From Sphingobacteriales bacterium (GTDB taxonomy: Bacteria > Bacteroidota > Bacteroidia > Chitinophagales > LD1): DNA of 64,000 bases. The stretch covers positions 62,001-126,000 of the forward strand of contig JADFDM010000012.1 in the NCBI GenBank assembly GCA_018262795.1, in the 5' to 3' direction. The notes under the pieces were generated by a model. That model saw only the letters and a program-made list of their open reading frames with translations, made no database searches and was not told the DNA's origin. Below, piece by piece: positions 53,497-63,135 of this stretch. How positions within the stretch are numbered: the first letter of the stretch is position 1; each line of letters begins with the position of its first letter. Both the position numbers and the translations under genes were made by a program.

Positions 53497-56400
53497 ATGA
53501 AACAGTTTATCCCTATCTTTTTTTTAGTCGCACTTTCTTTCCGCTCCTCCTCACAAGGCTGCACCTTAGATGCCAGTGTTCCTTTCGATACCATTGTATG
53601 CGGACAAAGCACTTTGCTTTCTGCCTACGGGCAGGGGCAGGGCATAGCTGTGCTTTCCGAAAACTTTAATAATGGCACTTTTGGTCCGGGCTGGAGTGCC
53701 TCGCCACAAGCGATGTGGAATAACCCATGTAGTCCGGGTGGCGTAGATGGCACTACTCATATTTGGTTGGGAAACTCATCGCCCGTGCCGCGTATATTAA
53801 CCACGGCCTCTTTCGACCTGAGCAGTTGTGCTGTTGCCGGAGTTACAATATGTTTCGATATGAAATTTGCCAAGCAAGGCGATGCCTCTCCCTGCGAAGG
53901 CCCCGATGAACCCAACGAAGGAGTGTATGTGCAATATTCTACAAATGGCGGTGGAACTTGGACCTCTATTCACTATTTTGATCCCAACGGAGGAAACGAT
54001 CCACAGCTCGTGAACTGGAACAACTGGTGCTTCCCGGTGCCGCAAGCCGCCTTAACCACCACTACACAGTTTCGTTGGTTTCAGGATAATGACTCGGGTG
54101 CTGACTATGACCACTGGGGGATTGATAATGTAGTAATTTACTGCAACGACCCTTCCTACAACATTGTGTGGCAACATGATAATTACAGCTTAGGCCCCTC
54201 CGGTGGAACCGATCCGAATGCTGTAGCACCTCACCAAACTACTACCTACACGGTGGTGATGTCGAACGGCACTTACAGTTGTGTGGACTCTATCACCTTA
54301 GTAGTGCGCAATCCCACTTTAGTAGTAGATGCCGGAAATGATACCACCATCTGCCCCGGAAGTTGTGCGCAGTTAAACGCTACTGCCAAGGTGATTGAAA
54401 GCCCGGCTAAAACGCCTTCTTATTTCAACAATGAAGTCACTCCTATTACCACCGGCTTGGGGCAGGTGTCTAACATCAACATCAACGTAACGGGGTTGAA
54501 CATGACGAATGTGCTGCCCAATTCCATTACGCAAGTGTGCATCAACAATGTTTTCTTTTTCGGCTTTGGAGGTTTCCCTCCGGTACAGATTGACATCAGC
54601 GATTTGATTCTAACACTCACTTGTCCCAGCGGCCAAACCATCACCTTGGTCCCCGCTAATGTAACTACCGGAGGAAGCAACCCGCTTTCCGGGGGGTATA
54701 ATAATACTTGCTTTGTACCCGGTGGAGCGAATATTGCCACCGGCACTGCCCCTTACTCGGGTAGCTGGGCACCTAACCAGCCCTTTAATAACCTATCAGG
54801 ATGCACCGCAAACGGACTGTGGACGCTAAATGTAACCATGAACACCGCTCTTGGTTTCGGCTCCGGCACCTTTAGTGGATGGAGCATCACCTTTAATGAT
54901 CCCGAAATTTCTTACACCGGGAATTTTGTTTGGAGCCCTACCACTAACATGACGAGCGCTTCTACTTTAACTCCTACCGTATGCCCACCGGCCAACGCTA
55001 CATATAATATTACCGTGCAAGATACAGCCGGTTGTGTATCGGCTTCAGATGCCGTGAATGTGAACGTGCAGCCTTGTTGCAATTTTTCTTTCGCTCCGGT
55101 GATTACGCAGCCCACTTGCGCGCTGAGCAACGGCTCGGTAGTGATGAATATTCAAAACGGTTCGGGCAACTACACCTATGTGTGGAGCAATGGCTCTGCT
55201 ACCAACACTGCCGGCAATCTGGGCGCGGGAGTGATTAGCGTCACCGTCACTGATCTTGGGCAAGGCTGCTCAAAAGATACTAGCTTTACCTTGAATTCGG
55301 CATCTACCTTAAATCTTAGTTTCAGCAACCAAGTGAATCCAACTTGTGCCGGAGGCGATGGAGCCATCACCGTGACGCTATCGGGTGGCACGGCTCCTTA
55401 TCAACTCACGATTGATACCGGAGGAACTCCTCAAACCGCTACTTTGCCTTTTGCCATCTCGCAAACGCTTACCAACCTATCCGCTATGACGGTGAATGTA
55501 TCTGTGACCGATGGGCAGGGATGTCAGGCTTCTAACGCTGCCACCTTAATAGCTCCGACTAATTGCTGCACCTTCAGCCTTAGTCCGGTAGTTACTTCAC
55601 CTACTTGTGGGCAAAGCAACGGCTCGGTGGTGATGAATATTCTGAACGGCTCGGGTAACTATACCTATGCGTGGAGCAATGGATCTTCGGTAGATAGCGC
55701 GAGTAGTTTAGGGGCTGGAGTGATTAGCGTCACCGTCACTGATCTTGGTCAAAACTGCTCGAAGGACACCAGCTTTACTCTCAATTCCAATTCTACACTA
55801 AATCTTAGTTTCAGCAATCAAGTGAATCCGACTTGTGCCGGAGGCGATGGAGCCATCACCGTGACGCTATCGGGTGGCACGGCTCCTTATCAACTCACGA
55901 TTGATACCGGAGGAACTCCTCAAACCGCTACTTTGCCTTTTGCCATCTCGCAAACGCTTACCAACCTATCCGCTATGACGGTGAATGTATCTGTGACCGA
56001 TGGGCAGGGATGTCAGGCTTCTAACGCTGCCACCTTAATAGCTCCGACTAATTGCTGCACCTTCACCACTTCGGCAGTGATCACTTCACCAAATTGCGGG
56101 CTATCGGATGGGGATATTACATTGACCAGTGCCAATGGTTCAGGTAATTATTCTTACGCTTGGGCGAATGGCTTAGGAACCGCCAACAGCGTAAACAGTA
56201 TTGGAGCGGGTAACTATAGTGTAACCATCACCGACAATGCTTATGCCAACTGCTTTATTGATACTTCTTTCAGCCTTAGCAATCCAAATGCTCCGGTCAT
56301 AAATGGAGTGTCGGTAACGGATGAAACTTGCCCCGGAACAGGCGATGGTTCTGTTGCTATCAATGCGAGTGGAGGCACCGGCACCCTTACTTACTTGTGG

Positions 56401-57711
56401 AGCGATGGGCAAGCAGCAGACACTGCCTTTAATCTGACTGCCGGAACATTTTCATTTACCGTAACCGATGCCAGCAGTTGCCAAGCCACCGGTTCGGCTA
56501 CCGTTCACTCGGGAGTTTGCTGTACCCTGAAAACAAGTGCTACCGCTTCCTCCCCTGCTTGCGGACAAACCACCGGCACCATCACCGTTAATATTACGAC
56601 TGCCGGCATTCCGCCTTACACTTATTCCATAGACGGAACCACCTATCAGCAGAGCAATGTATTCAGCAATGTGACCGCAGGAAACTACACGGTAATCACG
56701 CAAGATTCTATTCATTGCCATGATACAGTTTCAGTTAGCATAGCACCCGGAGGCGCTAACTTAACTTTAACGATGACAGCTACCGATGTGACTTGCAACG
56801 GTGGGAATGACGGCACCGCTACCGCACTTTCTACCAACGGAAATGCTCCTTTTGCCTATAGTTGGAGCAATGGACAAAGCAACGATGCCATCACTAACTT
56901 AGCGCCCGGCAGTTATACGGTTACCGCTACCGACCAATCGGGTTGTTCGGGAACGGGAACTGCTTCCGTCACCGAGCCGGCTCCTTTATCCTTTGCACTT
57001 GGAAATGATGTAACGGCTTGCGAAGGCACTCCCATCGTGGTAAGTGCCGGCAATGCTTTTGTAGGTTATACATGGAGCACCGGTGAGAGTAATGCTTCTA
57101 TCAGTGTGATTGCTTCGGGAGTGTACTCCGTAACGGTGAGCGATGCAAATGGCTGCACAGCCAGTGATAATATTGACATCACCATTATCCCAACCCCTAC
57201 TGTTGATTTAGGGCCTGATAAATTAGTATATACCGGAACGCATGTTGGGCTGTTTGCCAACATCAGCGGCAGCACCACCGGAGGAACCTTCAACTGGCAG
57301 CCCGATACGTTGTTGAGTTGCGTTCACTGTGAGAACACCGTTGCTATTGCCGCAGATACTATTACCTACAATTTGGTTTATACCGATGCGAATGGATGTA
57401 GTTCTTCTGATGACATTACCCTGTATGTGCTACCGGTCGAAAATGTATTTTTCCCCAATGCCTTCTCTCCAAATGGTGACGGAAACAATGATGTATTTAC
57501 AGTATTCGGCACGGGGATTAAGTTGGTTGATCTGAGAATCTTTAATCGCTGGGGCGAAAAAATATTTGAGTCCACTAATTTCTTGCAAGGATGGGATGGC
57601 ACTTACAAAGCAAAGATGCAGCCACCTGGGGTTTACGTGTATTACGCCAAAGTAATCATGATGAACGATGAGGAGAAAAAATTCACCGGCAGCTTAACCT
57701 TAATACGTTAG
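53497..57711 (+). CDS. Giant exported multidomain surface protein with T9SS type B sorting domain
   Basis: 1,404 residues. Signal peptide (MKQFIPIFFLVALSFRSSSQ). Then a reelin-like jelly-roll domain (about 45-225, ending DHWGIDNVVIYC) and a P-domain-like beta sandwich (about 310-485). Next comes a series of SprB/PKD-like cysteine-marked repeats of about 80-90 residues (each with a PTC/NCC pair and the GNYTY-WSNG or GGTAPY motif) from about 525 to 1,190. The C-terminal 90 residues (VFFPNAFSPNGDGNNDVF, then RIFNRWGEKIFES, WDGTYK and PPGVYVYYAKV) are the gliding-motility/T9SS type B sorting domain. It is likely secreted by the type IX system and attached to or released from the cell surface as an adhesin. 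Pieces of the repeat region are duplicated at the DNA level. Confidence 0.88.
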   Translation: MKQFIPIFFLVALSFRSSSQGCTLDASVPFDTIVCGQSTLLSAYGQGQGIAVLSENFNNGTFGPGWSASPQAMWNNPCSPGGVDGTTHIWLGNSSPVPRILTTASFDLSSCAVAGVTICFDMKFAKQGDASPCEGPDEPNEGVYVQYSTNGGGTWTSIHYFDPNGGNDPQLVNWNNWCFPVPQAALTTTTQFRWFQDNDSGADYDHWGIDNVVIYCNDPSYNIVWQHDNYSLGPSGGTDPNAVAPHQTTTYTVVMSNGTYSCVDSITLVVRNPTLVVDAGNDTTICPGSCAQLNATAKVIESPAKTPSYFNNEVTPITTGLGQVSNININVTGLNMTNVLPNSITQVCINNVFFFGFGGFPPVQIDISDLILTLTCPSGQTITLVPANVTTGGSNPLSGGYNNTCFVPGGANIATGTAPYSGSWAPNQPFNNLSGCTANGLWTLNVTMNTALGFGSGTFSGWSITFNDPEISYTGNFVWSPTTNMTSASTLTPTVCPPANATYNITVQDTAGCVSASDAVNVNVQPCCNFSFAPVITQPTCALSNGSVVMNIQNGSGNYTYVWSNGSATNTAGNLGAGVISVTVTDLGQGCSKDTSFTLNSASTLNLSFSNQVNPTCAGGDGAITVTLSGGTAPYQLTIDTGGTPQTATLPFAISQTLTNLSAMTVNVSVTDGQGCQASNAATLIAPTNCCTFSLSPVVTSPTCGQSNGSVVMNILNGSGNYTYAWSNGSSVDSASSLGAGVISVTVTDLGQNCSKDTSFTLNSNSTLNLSFSNQVNPTCAGGDGAITVTLSGGTAPYQLTIDTGGTPQTATLPFAISQTLTNLSAMTVNVSVTDGQGCQASNAATLIAPTNCCTFTTSAVITSPNCGLSDGDITLTSANGSGNYSYAWANGLGTANSVNSIGAGNYSVTITDNAYANCFIDTSFSLSNPNAPVINGVSVTDETCPGTGDGSVAINASGGTGTLTYLWSDGQAADTAFNLTAGTFSFTVTDASSCQATGSATVHSGVCCTLKTSATASSPACGQTTGTITVNITTAGIPPYTYSIDGTTYQQSNVFSNVTAGNYTVITQDSIHCHDTVSVSIAPGGANLTLTMTATDVTCNGGNDGTATALSTNGNAPFAYSWSNGQSNDAITNLAPGSYTVTATDQSGCSGTGTASVTEPAPLSFALGNDVTACEGTPIVVSAGNAFVGYTWSTGESNASISVIASGVYSVTVSDANGCTASDNIDITIIPTPTVDLGPDKLVYTGTHVGLFANISGSTTGGTFNWQPDTLLSCVHCENTVAIAADTITYNLVYTDANGCSSSDDITLYVLPVENVFFPNAFSPNGDGNNDVFTVFGTGIKLVDLRIFNRWGEKIFESTNFLQGWDGTYKAKMQPPGVYVYYAKVIMMNDEEKKFTGSLTLIR
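55342..56065 (+). repeat. Exact 235-bp duplication with 489-bp period inside the adhesin gene
   Basis: The bases 55342-55576 recur without a mismatch at 55831-56065; I compared them base by base. The offset is 489 bases, i.e. 163 codons, exactly one double unit of the protein repeat. The other half of the period has clearly diverged, so the identity is localised to one block. Confidence 0.88.
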
Positions 57712-57963
57712 CATTTATCGGGGATTAGTTAGTAGGAGATTGGTTCACCGCGGATGAGGCTATCGGTACTGGTGAGGTTGCCTGTGTTCGGCAGGGAGCC
57801 CCTTTCTCCCAATAGTCATCTGTGGATGCCAGTTTCTCAAGTGTCAATACGCAATCCTGCGCGCTCAATGGCTTCTCCTCTCCTTCTCAACATGCACGGA
57901 GTTCCTTCTATGGTAAACAGACATCCCTCCGAGGGGGACAGGGTTTCTATAACTTATGACAAA
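57712..57963. other. Gene-free spacer of 252 bases
   Basis: It lies between the adhesin gene and the prenyltransferase gene, which converge. A 74-codon plus-strand frame is open but shows no coding features. No clear terminator is seen. Confidence 0.35.
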
Positions 57964-58917
57964 TCATTTGTTGAATAAAGAAAAGGCCGGGATGGACAGA
58001 ATTCCCAACAGCATTATTGCCTTTAAAAGATAACTAAGTACACGGAAGTCTTTTGATTCTTTTGCCCGCAGCAGCAGCCCGAAAGTGATTACCACCGGAA
58101 TTTGCACCGCAAACAGTAAGTAATAGAACTGTTTCATTGCATTAGCAGTAAGGAACAATTGCTGAAAATAGGCTACTCCTGCTATCAGGAAGAACAAGAC
58201 CAGCGCTGCGGTAATTTTACCGGCCGTCATGCCAAAGTGAACCGGCAGGGTTTGAATATTATAGGCTTCATCACCTTCTATATCTTCTAAATCTTTTATC
58301 AATTCTCGGCTTAGACTGGTGAGAAAGGCGAAGCCTGCATAAAAGCGCAGCTGCCACAGAAGAATATCCATCACATAATCGGTGTTCACCACGTGAATAC
58401 GCTTTAGAAAGTTTAGACTGTTTGCCTCAAACATCATCAGCAATACAAAGATGAAAGCCGCGAGGCCTGCTACCACCATATTCCCGATTAGTGGTATCTT
58501 TTTTAGATAGGCGGAATAGAGATAAAGCAGCAATACGCAGATGATATAGACATAACCAATTTTAAAATTTCCAATTTGCCATCCTTCATAAAACCCTAAA
58601 CAGATTCCGGCAATAGCAAACAGGCCATGCAGATACATGGCAGTATTTAATGTAAATGCACCGGAAGGTAGCGGGCGATTGGGCTTGTATTCGCGATCCA
58701 ATTCAAAGTCGAAATAATCGTTGATAATGTTTCCGGAGGCAGCTATCAACACCACCGAAAACACAAAGAGTATAAAATCTTGCGTGATAAACGGAACGAT
58801 GGGGGTAAATAGCTTGGTGTGATGAGCCGGAACGATAATAAGGTAATAGAACAGCGATAAGCAAAGCGCTATCATCAAAAGGTTCGCTATCCGAATCAGT
58901 CGAAAGAATGCAATCAT
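57964..58917 (-). CDS. UbiA-family prenyltransferase
   Basis: 317 residues with about eight to nine membrane helices. The two aspartate-rich motifs are NDYFDFELDREYKPNRPLPSG (NDxxDxxxD) and DLEDIEGDEAYNIQTLPVHFG, placed in the usual loops. It transfers a prenyl chain to an acceptor at the membrane. In Bacteroidota this type is usually annotated as geranylgeranylglycerol-phosphate geranylgeranyltransferase-like; the acceptor cannot be read from the sequence. Confidence 0.88.
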   Translation of the reverse strand: MIAFFRLIRIANLLMIALCLSLFYYLIIVPAHHTKLFTPIVPFITQDFILFVFSVVLIAASGNIINDYFDFELDREYKPNRPLPSGAFTLNTAMYLHGLFAIAGICLGFYEGWQIGNFKIGYVYIICVLLLYLYSAYLKKIPLIGNMVVAGLAAFIFVLLMMFEANSLNFLKRIHVVNTDYVMDILLWQLRFYAGFAFLTSLSRELIKDLEDIEGDEAYNIQTLPVHFGMTAGKITAALVLFFLIAGVAYFQQLFLTANAMKQFYYLLFAVQIPVVITFGLLLRAKESKDFRVLSYLLKAIMLLGILSIPAFSLFNK

Positions 58918-58957
58918 TGGTTGCGAAGGTGGAAATTAGAAGATGAAAACAAAAGGG

Positions 58958-59722
58958 TTATTTCTTATTGGCATGCACAATGCTTTCAGTGAGCATCTGA
59001 TAAATTTTTTGAAGGCGCGGTTCTCGTGCCAACAGCCGAAGGTGATGTTCTACCGTCAACCGATCCCCTCTTACTGCGGGGCCGGTTTGCAATTCACTTG
59101 GAGAGTAATGATGCAGGCTGTCCACCGCTTTAAAAATCAACGGCTTCACAATCTCAAAAGGCAAGTCATGCTCTGCCAAAAGATGCTCTGATAAGGAGTA
59201 GATGTGGTTGGTAAAATTATTAGCAAACACAGCTGCTACATGGATCCATTGCCGTTGCTGCTCGTCCACGCGGTGAATTCGTTTAGAGATGGAGGCCGCC
59301 AATTCTTCTAGCACTGCCAGCGTTTTCTCATCATTCCCTTCTATGAGCATAGGCACCTCCGTAAAATCAACTTTTGAGAGCTTAGTCATAGTTTGCAGCG
59401 GATAGAATATCCCGAAATTGGAAGAGGAGAAACTGAGCAACTCCTTCTTTTTAGTGCCGGAAGTATGCGCCACAATTTTGTCATTCACTTTCAGTTGAGA
59501 GGCCACATCGGCAATAGAGTCATCCTTCACGGCAATGAGGTACACATCAGCGTCCTCCAGCTTTTTGGTATTGGAAGTAAAGGAGGCACCAACAGTATGG
59601 GCCAACTCCTCTCCAGCTTCGTTGCTCCGGTTGTATATCTGCACAATATGGTGCCCGGCTTTGCGCAAACCCAAGGCCAATTGAGTGGCTACATTACCTG
59701 CACCAAGTAGGGTAATCTTCAT
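58958..59722 (-). CDS. Rossmann-fold/DUF2520 protein
   Basis: 254 residues. The N-terminal NAD(P)-binding motif is ITLLGAGNVATQLALGLRKAG, as in NADP oxidoreductases related to F420-dependent and ketopantoate reductases. The C-terminal helical DUF2520 domain (HVAAVFANNFTNHIYSLSEHLL, then LQTGPAVRGD) follows. A dehydrogenase role is likely; the substrate is unknown. It lies between ccmF and the prenyltransferase gene on the same strand. Confidence 0.87.
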   Translation of the reverse strand: MKITLLGAGNVATQLALGLRKAGHHIVQIYNRSNEAGEELAHTVGASFTSNTKKLEDADVYLIAVKDDSIADVASQLKVNDKIVAHTSGTKKKELLSFSSSNFGIFYPLQTMTKLSKVDFTEVPMLIEGNDEKTLAVLEELAASISKRIHRVDEQQRQWIHVAAVFANNFTNHIYSLSEHLLAEHDLPFEIVKPLIFKAVDSLHHYSPSELQTGPAVRGDRLTVEHHLRLLAREPRLQKIYQMLTESIVHANKK

Positions 59723-59757
59723 ACAGTAAATTTAGAATTAGAAGTTGAAAAAGCTAA

Positions 59758-62268
59758 TTACATATTGTTTTCGCGATGCCTGCGCCACATACTGATGAAG
59801 GCTCCGAGGAAAGTGATAAGTCCGCCCAGCCATACCAAGTTGATATATGGGAAGATGATAGCTTTCAGAATAATGAAATCAGCCGCTCTCTCTTTTTCAT
59901 GAATTTCAAGAGTTACCTTTTTTGATTGCGGGTCTATGCGTCTCACATCAAAGGTAAGTCCCAACTTTGGCAGCGCAGAGGCAATGGAACTGATGCTATT
60001 ATTATCAGTCATGTCAATCACAAATATCGGGGTGGTTCTGAATGAGTCGCCCTCCAATGTTTGGGCATCCAATTCGATTCCTACCACTAATTTCCCTTCC
60101 TTCTCGAAGTCAGAAGGGAGAACAGGATTGGGATTAAGGGTTCTGAAAATGACATAAGAATTACGGGTATAAACGGTATCGCCCACCGAAATTTCAGCCA
60201 CCGTCATGCTGTCCTTTAAATTCTCATTATCAGGGATAGAAGACACGTGCGTAAACACATCTTTCGTGAGATAGTGCTTGGTATCGGGGTTGGCAATCAA
60301 ACCCATCTTGGGATTAATCTGCGCGTTGGGGCGAAGCGTAAATACTTCGGCTGTATCACCATTTTTATCTTTCCGTACATAGTTTACCAAAAAATAGAAG
60401 TTAGGTTTTTCCTCTTCACTGCCGGTGTAAGTCACGAAATAGTCGCCCATTTTCAAGGTAGAATCTTTCAACAGCAGAATATTATCCATCTTCTCGTTGG
60501 CCTTAAATTCTGCTCCGAAATCAATTCCGGAATGATTGATAGAGATGACTTCCTTTTGCCCCTGAGAAATAACAACCCCTACCAGAAAAACGCCAAAGCC
60601 AAAGTGAGCTATGCTTCCACCCGATAGCTTGAACTTCCCTTTTATTACAAAGAAGAAATAGGCAAGATTTCCAAAAACAGCAAACAAGGCGGCCGTTAGA
60701 AAAAGAAAATGAGAAGAAAGGAAGGGGAATTTGATAAACAACTTGGCGGATAGCTTACTTAAATCAATGACGTGTTGCTCTGTCATGGCAATATTCATGG
60801 ACAGTGAAATAGCAATCGCTAACACTACTGAAAGAAGGAAGGAGTATGCCGCCCACTTAGCTGTTGCAGGTATTTTCCCAATTTTATAAGAGAGGAATTG
60901 AACTGCGGCAGTAAATATTCCGGCAAGGATTCCCAACCATATTTGAATAGAATTATAATGTTGTATCACATCCTCCGGTGGTGCCAGATTAAGGCCGAAT
61001 ATTTTATTCCAGACCGGGATAGAAGTGGTAAAAGTCATTTGCAATCCAGACAGCAATAACACCAAGGTGCCTATGAACATCCAAAACTCGCGGCTCCATA
61101 TATCTTCCTCCTTCTCAACAGAAGGAATCTGTTTCTTAATGATTCTGATCAGCAATAAAGTGAAGCCGACCGTAGCAAAGAAGGCCAAATAAATGAGCAA
61201 CTGCCCCGTCATTCCCAAATCAGTAAAGGCATGCACAGAGGTTTCGCCCAATATGCCGCTGCGGGTTAAAAAGGTGGAATACAATACAAAGCTGAAGGAC
61301 GCAATGAGGAATATATAGGTACTGATAAGCGAGTGCTTGGCGTACTTGTAAATTAGAAGGTTGTGCAGCCCGGCAACTATCATTAGCCAAGGCACCAAAC
61401 TCATATTCTCTACGGGATCCCAAGCCCAGAAGCCACCAAAGCTCAAAGACTCATAAGCCCAAGCACCACCCATCAAAATGCCGGTGCCCAATGCCCCTAC
61501 CGAAAAGAGGGTCCAAGGCAAGGCGGGCTTTACCCAACCCGTCCAGTCTTTGCGCAGCAAGCTGGCTATCGCGAAGGCAAAAGGAATGGTTACCGAAGCA
61601 AAACCCAGAAACAATACCGGTGGGTGTATAGTCATCCAATAGTTTTGCAACAGTGGATTTAAGCCATTTCCGTCTTTAATTAATTCTAAATAATTAGCGC
61701 GTTGAAACACCGGGGCGCTGGCCATTTCATCGCGCAACAGCACAAAGGGGTTACTGCCTATCTTATGCCCAAACACATAAATGCCCACCACCATCGAAGC
61801 CAGAAACACTTGAGTAAGAGCTACAATCCCCATCACCGGGTTTTCGTATTTCTTGAGGGTGAAAATGCCTACGACACCTAACACGGAAAGCCAGAACATC
61901 CAGAGCAGGAAACTACCCTCTTGCCCTTCCCAGAAGCTGGAAATAATATACTTGAGCGGCAATTCGGTGGAGGAGTGCCGCCAAGCGTAATGATACTCGA
62001 ACATGTGGTTCAAAATCATAATGAACAACAACACAAACACTCCTAATACAGCCAAGCTCTGCCCCACATAGCTGTAGCGCCCCATTTTGTTCCAAGATGA
62101 TTTGTTGGAATCTTTTTGCGAAAACTCAGCCGCGAAGTAGGCTACGAAAGATAGTAAAGCTGCAAAGAAGCTGAATACTATGAAGAAGTGACCAAGATGT
62201 CCAAGCCAAAGTCTTTCGCCCTGAAAAATCCCGGAACCGAATCGCTCGGCAAAAAAGTTTAGAAGCAT
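59758..62268 (-). CDS. ccmF: Cytochrome c maturation protein CcmF / haem lyase
   Basis: 836 residues with about 15 membrane helices. The haem-handling WWD-type domain reads GGFWAWDPVENMSLVPWL, and TFLTRSGILGETSVHAF is another conserved block; His residues flank it as in CcmF. The C-terminal part contains an exported domain of about 150 residues and a final helix. It joins haem to apocytochrome c outside the inner membrane. It is 19 bases downstream of ccmE, its functional partner. Confidence 0.9.
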   Translation of the reverse strand: MLLNFFAERFGSGIFQGERLWLGHLGHFFIVFSFFAALLSFVAYFAAEFSQKDSNKSSWNKMGRYSYVGQSLAVLGVFVLLFIMILNHMFEYHYAWRHSSTELPLKYIISSFWEGQEGSFLLWMFWLSVLGVVGIFTLKKYENPVMGIVALTQVFLASMVVGIYVFGHKIGSNPFVLLRDEMASAPVFQRANYLELIKDGNGLNPLLQNYWMTIHPPVLFLGFASVTIPFAFAIASLLRKDWTGWVKPALPWTLFSVGALGTGILMGGAWAYESLSFGGFWAWDPVENMSLVPWLMIVAGLHNLLIYKYAKHSLISTYIFLIASFSFVLYSTFLTRSGILGETSVHAFTDLGMTGQLLIYLAFFATVGFTLLLIRIIKKQIPSVEKEEDIWSREFWMFIGTLVLLLSGLQMTFTTSIPVWNKIFGLNLAPPEDVIQHYNSIQIWLGILAGIFTAAVQFLSYKIGKIPATAKWAAYSFLLSVVLAIAISLSMNIAMTEQHVIDLSKLSAKLFIKFPFLSSHFLFLTAALFAVFGNLAYFFFVIKGKFKLSGGSIAHFGFGVFLVGVVISQGQKEVISINHSGIDFGAEFKANEKMDNILLLKDSTLKMGDYFVTYTGSEEEKPNFYFLVNYVRKDKNGDTAEVFTLRPNAQINPKMGLIANPDTKHYLTKDVFTHVSSIPDNENLKDSMTVAEISVGDTVYTRNSYVIFRTLNPNPVLPSDFEKEGKLVVGIELDAQTLEGDSFRTTPIFVIDMTDNNSISSIASALPKLGLTFDVRRIDPQSKKVTLEIHEKERAADFIILKAIIFPYINLVWLGGLITFLGAFISMWRRHRENNM

Positions 62269-62287
62269 TTATGTAGAGTCCTCAGAA

Positions 62288-62707
62288 TTAAATGTTGGTT
62301 TTAACGGTCACATTGCTGCCGTCTTCCTTCAACGTTATCTCATCATTCACATATTTTGAAGGGCATTTCATGGAGATTTCGGAGCAACGAAAAACCTCTC
62401 CATCCATCTTTCCCTTCACTACTACTTGTTCACTGCGTTCAAAATCTTGTGGCTTCCCGCCTTTGTAAACCACTTTTTGTTCATTGCCTTCCTTGTCTAT
62501 CATGGTAAACGAGAAATAATTCGGATCCTTTTGGGGATCATACTGCATTTCTTTATCTTTTACCAAATAACCGACCACGTTCACTGAATTTCCATTGGCT
62601 TTGGCCTGAATAAAATTAGCGTAAGTGGTATAGTCGCTGGTCATGGCTACAATAGAGCCTACTGCAACTGCCAGTGCGACTAATAATATGATGTGTAGCT
62701 TCTTCAT
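62288..62707 (-). CDS. ccmE: Cytochrome c maturation haem chaperone CcmE, CxxxY type
   Basis: 139 residues: an N-terminal anchor (LHIILLVALAVAVGSIVAM), then an OB-fold domain (VNVVGYLVKDKEMQYD, FSFTMIDKEGNEQKVVYKGG, VVVKGKMDGEVFRCSE). The haem-binding position carries CPSKY (C115 to Y119) in place of the HxxxY of enterobacterial CcmE. Cys-type CcmE proteins are known in archaea and some bacteria. It receives haem from CcmC and passes it to CcmF. It lies directly upstream of ccmF. Confidence 0.9.
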   Translation of the reverse strand: MKKLHIILLVALAVAVGSIVAMTSDYTTYANFIQAKANGNSVNVVGYLVKDKEMQYDPQKDPNYFSFTMIDKEGNEQKVVYKGGKPQDFERSEQVVVKGKMDGEVFRCSEISMKCPSKYVNDEITLKEDGSNVTVKTNI

Positions 62708-62878
62708 GTTTCAATTGCGGGGCAAATGTAAGCCAAAACAACCAAACCGTATCCGCCAATCTGATAAAAATCATAAAAGCGCAGTACATATAAGGTTGGC
62801 ACATGAAAGAGAGGGGAAAGGGCAAGCGTTTTAAATAAAAGAGACAACGATTATACCCTCCTTGCAACGGAAATAAAA

Positions 62879-62907
62879 AAGGGTTTCAGGAAAACCTTGA
62901 AACCCTT
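62879..62907 (-). terminator. Terminator of the tRNA-Val gene (minus strand)
   Basis: aagggtttca (62879-62888) pairs with tgaaaccctt (62898-62907), with gg/cc extending the stem and an aaaa loop. The complement of the preceding A-run (62872-62880) gives a T-tail on the minus strand. It lies just 12 bases past the 3' end of the tRNA fragment. Confidence 0.8.
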
Positions 62908-62919
62908 ATTTGTGTTCTG

Positions 62920-62966
62920 TGGGAGTTACAGGATTCGAACCTGTGACCCTCTGCTTGTAAGGCAGA
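62920..62966 (-). tRNA. 3' fragment of tRNA-Val(TAC), attachment site of an integrated element
   Basis: On the minus strand one reads an anticodon stem-loop (stem tctgc/gcaga, loop cttacaa, anticodon TAC), a 5-base variable loop, a T arm (stem acagg/cctgt, loop ttcgaat) and the 3' acceptor strand aactccc plus discriminator A. The CCA end is not encoded. Upstream of the anticodon stem (from 62967) there is no D arm and no 5' acceptor strand, so half of the tRNA is missing. This is the pattern left at one end of an element inserted into a tRNA gene, with the complete tRNA expected at the far end. The adjacent tyrosine recombinase supports this reading. Confidence 0.82.
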
Positions 62967-63084
62967 ATTTTACACTATTATTTTTCTATTTCTTTATTGC
63001 CGATTTGCCTATGAAAAAGTAATTTACAGAGGCAATTATACTATTCTTTTACTTTTTGATGTTAGTAGTTTATTTATTGTTTCT

Positions 63085-63122
63085 GTATGCAAATGGTATG
63101 CAACTGATTTATATTTGCATAC
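63085..63122. promoter_or_regulatory. Operator-like repeats upstream of the integrase
   Basis: gtatgcaaat (63085-63094) and atttgcatac (63113-63122) are exact inverted copies, and a third, partial copy gtatgcaa (63096-63103) lies between. The set ends 13 bases before the integrase ATG at 63136, where a repressor or the recombinase itself could bind. Confidence 0.5.
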
Positions 63123-63135
63123 AAACGTATAGACA

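Noticed and set aside
57754-57978. 74-codon plus-strand frame after the adhesin gene
   Set aside because: It runs into the convergent prenyltransferase gene and lacks any coding feature.
62920-63135. Intact tRNA-Val interrupted by an intron
   Set aside because: No D arm or 5' acceptor strand is found upstream through 63135, where the integrase begins; a fragment at an attachment site fits better.
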